Of a stretch of DNA of 40,471 nt, positions 35,700 to 40,471 are shown in pieces. The notes under the pieces are model-generated. The model was given only the letters and a program-made list of their open reading frames with translations, made no database searches and had not been told where the DNA came from. The position numbers and the translations under genes were made by a program. Within the stretch, counting starts at the first letter, position 1; every line of letters starts with the position of its first letter. The DNA lies in NCBI RefSeq assembly GCF_014697075.1, contig NZ_JACJRE010000065.1:1-40471 (forward strand), given 5' to 3'. This DNA comes from Tolypothrix sp. FACHB-123. Its GTDB lineage: Bacteria > Cyanobacteriota > Cyanobacteriia > Cyanobacteriales > Nostocaceae.

Positions 35700-35934
35700 G
35701 TAACCACAACATAAGCGTTTGCCACCAATAGATAAGTTGTGGTAACGAAACAAGTTGTGTTGGTAACGATCGCATAAGTTGTCGTTACCAGCGGATAAGC
35801 ATTCGTAACAAAACAAGTTGTGTTGGTAAACATCGCATAAGCATTCGTAACGAAACAACTTTATTCGTAACGACGGTTTCTGTGTTGGTAAAGAATTTAC
35901 AAGCTAATGTTACTAGGGGAACTTCATTTGTAAC
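35700..35934. repeat. 21-bp-period repeat array (11-12 GTAAC units)
   Basis: GTAAC or a near variant (GTTAC, GTAAA; one GCCAC) starts at 35700, 35721, 35742, 35763, 35784, 35805, 35826, 35847, 35867, 35888, 35909 and 35930; ten of eleven steps are exactly 21 bp. Two unit types alternate: one with 'gcataag' in the middle (35763, 35784, 35826) and one with 'gaaacaagttgtgttg' (35742, 35805). They give a 63-bp higher-order repeat. The array lies between a PIN toxin and a NACHT gene, both ending toward it. The open frames through it are products of the period and are not believed to be genes. Confidence 0.85.
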
Positions 35935-35947
35935 GTTGCTGCTGTAC

Positions 35948-38098
35948 TCAAATTTCTGTAAAGAGGATTTTCTTTAAAGTTCGCAGCGCACGAGTAGCAA
36001 AATTATGCTGATGCCAAGCTTGATAGAAATCGGGGTAAGGCATATTCTGGGCGCATTTCCAGGCTAAATTATAGAAATTATCATCCACTCGCCAATAACG
36101 ACTTACAACTTCAACTGCTTTAAACCGATGATTATTGTCTTGTATGATTTGCCCTAAGCTTCCTGCTGCATCTCTACGGATGTAGTAATCCACAGTAGTT
36201 GATTGCAACAGTTGCACCAAAGCAGTGATCGCAAATTCATTGCCAGGGTCAATTTTCCCTAAGCTATATGCTGCCAGCCAAGGGGTGAATTCATCCAGGT
36301 TATTTGATTGCAGCAGTTCCACCAAGGTGGCGATCCCTATTTCATTGCCAGGGTCAATTTTCCCTAAGCTATATGCTGCCTGGCAACGGGTTGAGTCATG
36401 CACAGTAGTTGATTGCAGCAGTTGCACCAAGGCAGAGATCGCAATTTTATTGCCAGGGTCGATTTCCCCTAAGCTATCTGCTGCCAGCCCACGGGTATCG
36501 TCATCCAGATTAGTTGATTGCAGCAGTTGCACCAAGGCGGCGATCGCTTTTGTACGGTCTGTTTGTTGCAGTGCTGACCTAGCTTCTTCTTGGATTAAAC
36601 TCTGACTATTAATTGTCCACTTGACAATTTGTGTTACTATTTTATCTGCTTTATAATAAGTCCTAAACTCTGCAATTGCTGCTGCTGCTAAAAAATAAGC
36701 ATGATATTGATAAAATTTTCGACATCCATCTTTAAAACTAACTAAAGCATCAATAAACTCTTGCTTTTGCTGTTTAAGATTTTCTTCTTCTCGCCCTAAC
36801 CAAAGCAATATTACCTGTTTCCATTGCGGCTCAAAGATGCGATAAGTTCCTTGACTAGGATTTTTGGGAACATGGTTAAGAAAGAAATGCCAGTCATCAA
36901 TTGCTTTAGCTGCAAAGTATTCTTGAAATGAGGCATGAAAGAAAGCGTAAACAGGTTTTCTCTGTTCATCTATCCCTATACTGTTCAGCCAGCCTCGATT
37001 TAGTGCTAATTTCAGCAACGAATTGTCATCATCAGCGTACCCCAAAAACTGACTAACAAAATCTTCCCGCAAGCGAAAACGAGTTGCTTCTGTATCTATT
37101 GCTGCTTTAGCTAATTCCCCAAACTTGATATTGAGTTGCTGACGCTGATGAGAGGCAGTAGTAAATTCGTCTTTTTTCCACTTGTAGAAATCATCAACAA
37201 ATTGCTGATAAAGTCCCGCTTGAGTATCTGGTAATTTGCCATCTCCTGATTGCCAATTCAAACACAATAGTGTTAACCGCAGAGGATTTTTGACTAAATC
37301 CTGAATCCGTTCTTTACCGGGTGCTTTTAAAGCAGTACATAACTGTTTGCCAGTTTCGGGGATAGCAGTAAACCATTTATCAATAAATTGTTCTACCTGT
37401 TGTGGATAAGCAAAATCTAAAGTACGATAAATATCAAAATCATCAAGTGCATTAATACCGCTATCCCACAAATTTACTCTACAGGTTAGCACAATTCGCG
37501 CTTTACAAATTACCCCAGCTTCACGGAATTGTCGTGCAATTTCTGTGAGAGGATTACCTGAAGATGTGGACATTTCATCTAACCCATCTAGCAGCAGCCA
37601 CACATGATTTTGATTAAATAGAGTGACAAAATCATCTTTTAGTTGTTTAGTGACTTCAGCTTTACCTATTTTCTCAGCTACTTGATTTAACCAAGTATCC
37701 AAAAGATAAGCTTTTAATTCTTTTCCTCGCAAATCTGCTAAGGATACCCAAATGACTATTGACTGGGGAATCTCACGAGACACCCAATCAGCAATCTGTT
37801 GTAATAATGTTGTTTTTCCTGCGCCTGGTTCGCCAATAATTGCTATTCGCTTACCTTTACTTTTAGGCGTGTTCTTATGTTTTAAAACTTCTTCAAGAAA
37901 AACATCATGCTCAAATGTTTTGGTGATTTCTGTTTCTTTATACAGTTCCGATCCCTGTTCTGGAGAAAAATCATCCTGACGTTTGGATGGTTTTTTGCGC
38001 TCAATTAATCCCAGTGGTACGTAAACATCATCAACTTGTAGGGCGACTCCTTCAGTTGATGTCAAGGGATTTGTAGTCAGCTTTCGCCTTTCTGTCAA
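35948..38098 (-). CDS. NACHT NTPase with C-terminal HEAT repeats
   Basis: The 716-residue STAND-type NTPase has Walker A GEPGAGKTT (89-97) and Walker B 'VWLLLDGLDE' (166-175), a sensor region 'RIVLTCRVNLWDS', a NACHT-associated segment 'LVKNPLRLTLLCLNW', and 'FFHASFQEYFAA'. Four HEAT-like repeats of 35 residues (about 513-645) carry 'IDPGN' turns. Such proteins sense a ligand by the repeat part and activate an N-terminal effector, often in phage defence. The first available in-frame start is a TTG at 38098, but the conserved sequence continues upstream ('KRVKLTLDNWREICREIL') to a TGA at 38171-38173, which is the stop of the preceding gene in the same frame. Confidence 0.88.
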   Translation of the reverse strand: MTERRKLTTNPLTSTEGVALQVDDVYVPLGLIERKKPSKRQDDFSPEQGSELYKETEITKTFEHDVFLEEVLKHKNTPKSKGKRIAIIGEPGAGKTTLLQQIADWVSREIPQSIVIWVSLADLRGKELKAYLLDTWLNQVAEKIGKAEVTKQLKDDFVTLFNQNHVWLLLDGLDEMSTSSGNPLTEIARQFREAGVICKARIVLTCRVNLWDSGINALDDFDIYRTLDFAYPQQVEQFIDKWFTAIPETGKQLCTALKAPGKERIQDLVKNPLRLTLLCLNWQSGDGKLPDTQAGLYQQFVDDFYKWKKDEFTTASHQRQQLNIKFGELAKAAIDTEATRFRLREDFVSQFLGYADDDNSLLKLALNRGWLNSIGIDEQRKPVYAFFHASFQEYFAAKAIDDWHFFLNHVPKNPSQGTYRIFEPQWKQVILLWLGREEENLKQQKQEFIDALVSFKDGCRKFYQYHAYFLAAAAIAEFRTYYKADKIVTQIVKWTINSQSLIQEEARSALQQTDRTKAIAALVQLLQSTNLDDDTRGLAADSLGEIDPGNKIAISALVQLLQSTTVHDSTRCQAAYSLGKIDPGNEIGIATLVELLQSNNLDEFTPWLAAYSLGKIDPGNEFAITALVQLLQSTTVDYYIRRDAAGSLGQIIQDNNHRFKAVEVVSRYWRVDDNFYNLAWKCAQNMPYPDFYQAWHQHNFATRALRTLKKILFTEI

Positions 38099-38170
38099 GA
38101 TTTCACGACAGATTTCACGCCAGTTATCGAGAGTTAACTTTACCCGCTTCTCCCCGTCGGGCGACTCCAG

Positions 38171-38629
38171 TCAGTTGTAAGTATTGGTTTGCTGCTCAAT
38201 AATGATTTGTTGAGCAACCATTGCACCTTTTTCGGCTTTTATTTCTTCTGCTAATTTCGCAAAATTATTCACAACTGAGGGCTGTGATTTGATTTCATTT
38301 GCTAATTTTTGAATTTCTTTGCCCGTCTCAGACTTGTCATTATTAGCGGCTGCTTCCACTTCCACAACTGCTTGAGCAATTTCCGGATCTTGTTCAGCTG
38401 CGCTTTTGAGTTCTAGCACTGCTTGTCCGTAATCTAATCTTTGGGTTTCATCAGCTTCTACAGTCGCAGTCAGCAATGGCAATTTATTCTTTGTGCGCAG
38501 CTTGTCTATTAACTTACCACCTTGCGTCCAAAGCACATCACCAATGTTTTCGCCTACTTTCTCTAGTGGTTTCGTTAAAAGTATAGTAGCGATCGCAGTA
38601 CAAATAGCTGTCAGCGTCACAGGTTCCAT
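38171..38629 (-). CDS. Helical N-terminal-domain-like protein, in frame with NACHT gene
   Basis: The 152-residue protein starts with a membrane-associated-looking helix ('MEPVTLTAICTAIATILLTKPLEKVGENIGDVLW'), common as the N-terminal segment of cyanobacterial STAND/NACHT and related proteins. A charged helical middle and the motif 'PSVVNNFAKLAEEIKAEKGAMVAQQ' follow. Its TGA stop is in the same reading frame as the NACHT protein, with no other stop between, so it may be the original N-terminus of one long protein cut by a nonsense change, or a separate adaptor. It contains no known catalytic motif. HIP1 sites lie near its start. See the matching finding. Confidence 0.75.
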   Translation of the reverse strand: MEPVTLTAICTAIATILLTKPLEKVGENIGDVLWTQGGKLIDKLRTKNKLPLLTATVEADETQRLDYGQAVLELKSAAEQDPEIAQAVVEVEAAANNDKSETGKEIQKLANEIKSQPSVVNNFAKLAEEIKAEKGAMVAQQIIIEQQTNTYN

Positions 38630-38810
38630 AAACTCAAATTAGATGTAGAAATGACCTTATATCTGCTCTAATTTGGTAGTATGACAGAAATTTTTGCTGA
38701 CAACCAACGGATGATTAATCAAGGCTAATTTGCGATCGCGCACCACTCAACAAAATAATCAGGGCATAGCACTGCTATGCCCCTACGGTAGATTATATAG
38801 ATATAGCTAA

Positions 38811-39212
38811 TTAACGTTGATAACGGGGAGTATTGAAGGCTTCCCAAGCGGCTTTGGCTGTATGTTGGAGGCGATCGCTAAAATCTACTAGTTCTTTCAT
38901 CAGCAAGTACCAGTTTTTCTCAAATTCGTCTTGCAGAACTAGCCAAGCGTATTCTAGGCGATACTCTCGTTCAACGAGTGTCCTGGCTTCAATCGCTTCC
39001 CGTGCTTGACGTACAGCTTTTAAATAGGTTTCACTGCTGATATTACCTGCTGACTTTGCTTCAGCTTGGGCGCGTTTTTTCAGTGCTTCAATTAATGCTT
39101 TGGTTTCGCCTTTGACTTCCTCAGTTTCCCCAACCATTTCGGTTTCTACCAATTTGTGAGTTTCGGGGCTAACTTCGATGATTAAAGTTGATTTAACATT
39201 ATTATCAGTCAT
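38811..39212 (-). CDS. Helical protein of unknown function
   Basis: The 133-residue protein is unrecognised. The first 30 residues look like a small beta-strand ('STLIIEVSPETHKLV'), and the rest is strongly charged and helical ('EVKGETKALIEALKKRAQAEAKSAGNISSETYLKAVRQAREAIEARTLVEREYRLEYAWLV' region). The Trp/Leu pattern suggests coiled coil or a helical bundle. There is no signal peptide or membrane helix. The start is preceded by AAGGATG. It is on the same strand as the NACHT and HtpX genes, with a hairpin repeat upstream. It could be a structural partner of the NACHT pair, but nothing in the sequence proves that. Confidence 0.7.
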   Translation of the reverse strand: MTDNNVKSTLIIEVSPETHKLVETEMVGETEEVKGETKALIEALKKRAQAEAKSAGNISSETYLKAVRQAREAIEARTLVEREYRLEYAWLVLQDEFEKNWYLLMKELVDFSDRLQHTAKAAWEAFNTPRYQR

Positions 39213-39251
39213 AGTTGCTACATCCTTAAAATTGCAATTCGCTCAGGGTAA

Positions 39252-39305
39252 GGTGTTGGCTGAGCGAAGTCGTTCGCGCAGCGTCTCGTAGAGAAGCCAA
39301 ACACC
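39252..39305. repeat. Dispersed hairpin repeat ggtgttggct...agccaaacacc
   Basis: The arms are ggtgttggct (39252-39261) and agccaaacacc (39295-39305, one extra A), around 'gagcgaagtcg', the same core as at 674 and 27359. Confidence 0.65.
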
Positions 39306-39331
39306 TGGTATATTCTTCTCTGAAAATCGCC

Positions 39332-40201
39332 TTAGTAAGATGTTGTTGCTAGTTCTCGTTCTAATTTTAGCAATTGTTCAACTCGTGCATCTGTGGCGGG
39401 GTGGCTGGAGAACAAGTTACCTAAAAATTGTCCAGAGATGGGATTGATAATTAACAAAGGTTCAAAGGCTGGATTACCATCTAAAGGTAACTGTTTTGCT
39501 GTCAGTTCTAGGCGTTGCAATGCTCTAGCTAAAGCGCGGGGATTACCTGTTAATCTTGCAGCACCAGCATCGGCGGAGAATTCTCTAGTGCGGGAAATTG
39601 CTAGTTGGATAATTGTGGCTGCAACAGGCGCAAGTAATACCGTTAACAACACGCCTAAGGGATTACCGCCTCTGTCATCATCGCGGGAACCACCGCCAAA
39701 CCATAAACTATAACTTACCATTTGCGCCAAGAAAGAGATTGCACCAGCAACTGTGGCTGCAACGGCTTGGGTTAAGGTGTCGCGGTTGATAATATGGGTG
39801 AGTTCATGGGCAATTACGCCTTCTAGTTCATCTTCCGGTAATATCTGCAATATTCCTTCTGTTACAGCAACAGCCGCGTGTTCGGGATCGCGTCCTGTGG
39901 CGAAAGCGTTGGCAGTTTGACCAGGAACAATATATACTCCGGGTATGGGAATGTTAGCGCGATCGCTTAATTTCTTCACCATGCGATACAGCCCCGGTGC
40001 TTGGGCTTCTGTTACAGGCTGGGCGCGATATACAGCCAGGGCAATTTTATCTGATTGATACCAAGAAAATAGATTTGTAACTGCTGCTAAACCAATACCT
40101 ATAATTAAACCAGTACTGCCACCAATTACCCAGTAACTAATTGCAATTAACAAACCACTGAGAGTAGCTAGCAATACCAAAGTTTTGAATTGATTTCCCA
40201 T
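39332..40201 (-). CDS. HtpX-like M48 zinc metalloprotease
   Basis: The 289-residue inner-membrane protease belongs to peptidase family M48. It has membrane helices at about 8-28 and 30-45, the zinc motif HELTH (132-136: His132, Glu133, His136) in 'VIAHELTHIINRD' and the third ligand Glu207 in 'SRTREFSADAGAARLTG'. Two more hydrophobic segments lie around 145-200. This is the HtpX layout for membrane-protein quality control. The ATG at 40201 is chosen over 40249 because AGGAGA precedes it by about 8 bases and it yields the usual 'MGNQFKT' start. Beyond it to 40471 there is AT-rich DNA without a recognisable gene. Confidence 0.9.
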   Translation of the reverse strand: MGNQFKTLVLLATLSGLLIAISYWVIGGSTGLIIGIGLAAVTNLFSWYQSDKIALAVYRAQPVTEAQAPGLYRMVKKLSDRANIPIPGVYIVPGQTANAFATGRDPEHAAVAVTEGILQILPEDELEGVIAHELTHIINRDTLTQAVAATVAGAISFLAQMVSYSLWFGGGSRDDDRGGNPLGVLLTVLLAPVAATIIQLAISRTREFSADAGAARLTGNPRALARALQRLELTAKQLPLDGNPAFEPLLIINPISGQFLGNLFSSHPATDARVEQLLKLERELATTSY

Positions 40202-40471
40202 ATTATGCTCTCCTGCTAATGCCGTAATTGATTTTTTAGACAACAGCATTACTTAAGTCGCTCTTCAATCTTACCTAGCTCATCCCTGATTTAGATTACA
40301 GAAAACCTCCCATTTGAGTACGGTTTTCCCATGCTGTTGATGGTAATGTCATCGAAAGCACATAAAATTCTGGTTCTTCAGTAGCTATTATGCCAAATTA
40401 TTAGTTATAGCACTCATATAAACACAAAAAAAGCATCTTTATTTTGCCAAAAGCCTTATATGTATTGACAT

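Noticed and set aside
35676-35858. Minus-strand Tyr/Cys-rich open frame
   Set aside because: Its seven-residue period is just the 21-bp DNA repeat read in one frame; the plus strand gives an equally periodic frame.

Overview
The window comes from a chromosome of a filamentous, probably heterocyst-forming cyanobacterium (Nostoc/Calothrix/Tolypothrix-like). The signs are dense HIP1 octamers (GCGATCGC), heptamer tandem repeats of the gggcatt and caacagt types that sit against gene ends, and cyanobacterial versions of TonB, ArgD, PrcA-type protease, pentapeptide and NACHT-HEAT proteins. I see no phage, transposase or plasmid gene and no CRISPR array. Species cannot be named from the sequence alone.

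Layout. 1-3800: iron uptake. A broken or truncated feoB end plus feoA, then a divergent tonB / exbB-exbD locus. 3800-9600: small membrane proteins, NAD-dependent DNA ligase (ligA), a glycerophosphodiester phosphodiesterase, a pentapeptide-repeat protein and its small partner. 9600-17700: a tautomerase-fold protein, then a minus-strand operon of vWA protein -> tubulin-like GTPase -> large membrane protein. The large protein is itself a diverged tubulin-like paralogue without the GTP-binding loop; this operon is the best candidate for an under-described system here. 18300-27250: mixed genes, namely a secreted unknown, YdcF-like DUF218, a two-module VOC protein, a K+ channel with RCK domain, argD, a ROK kinase, a short-chain dehydrogenase, a BASS transporter and an SH3b protein.

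27400-30400: a PrcA-like subtilisin with P-domain and, divergently, a 178-residue protein whose last 77 residues align without gaps to the segment just before the protease's catalytic domain. I read it as a free-standing propeptide, i.e. an inhibitor or chaperone. 30700-34800: SMI1/KNR4 protein, a possible gene remnant, a glutamate-receptor-like channel without the K+ filter, mazG, a DUF2227-like protein and tRNA-Val(UAC) with a perfect terminator. 34950-40471: a PIN toxin-antitoxin pair, a 21-bp-period repeat array of 11-12 units, a NACHT-HEAT NTPase separated by a single in-frame TGA from its likely N-terminal domain, an unknown small gene and an HtpX-like protease.

The intergenic DNA is unusually structured: heptamer arrays, a 63-bp palindromic element present twice (each time inside caacagt heptamers), and several hairpins. 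Coordinates of starts were adjusted to the ATG or GTG with the best Shine-Dalgarno or family fit where the longest open frame looked too long.
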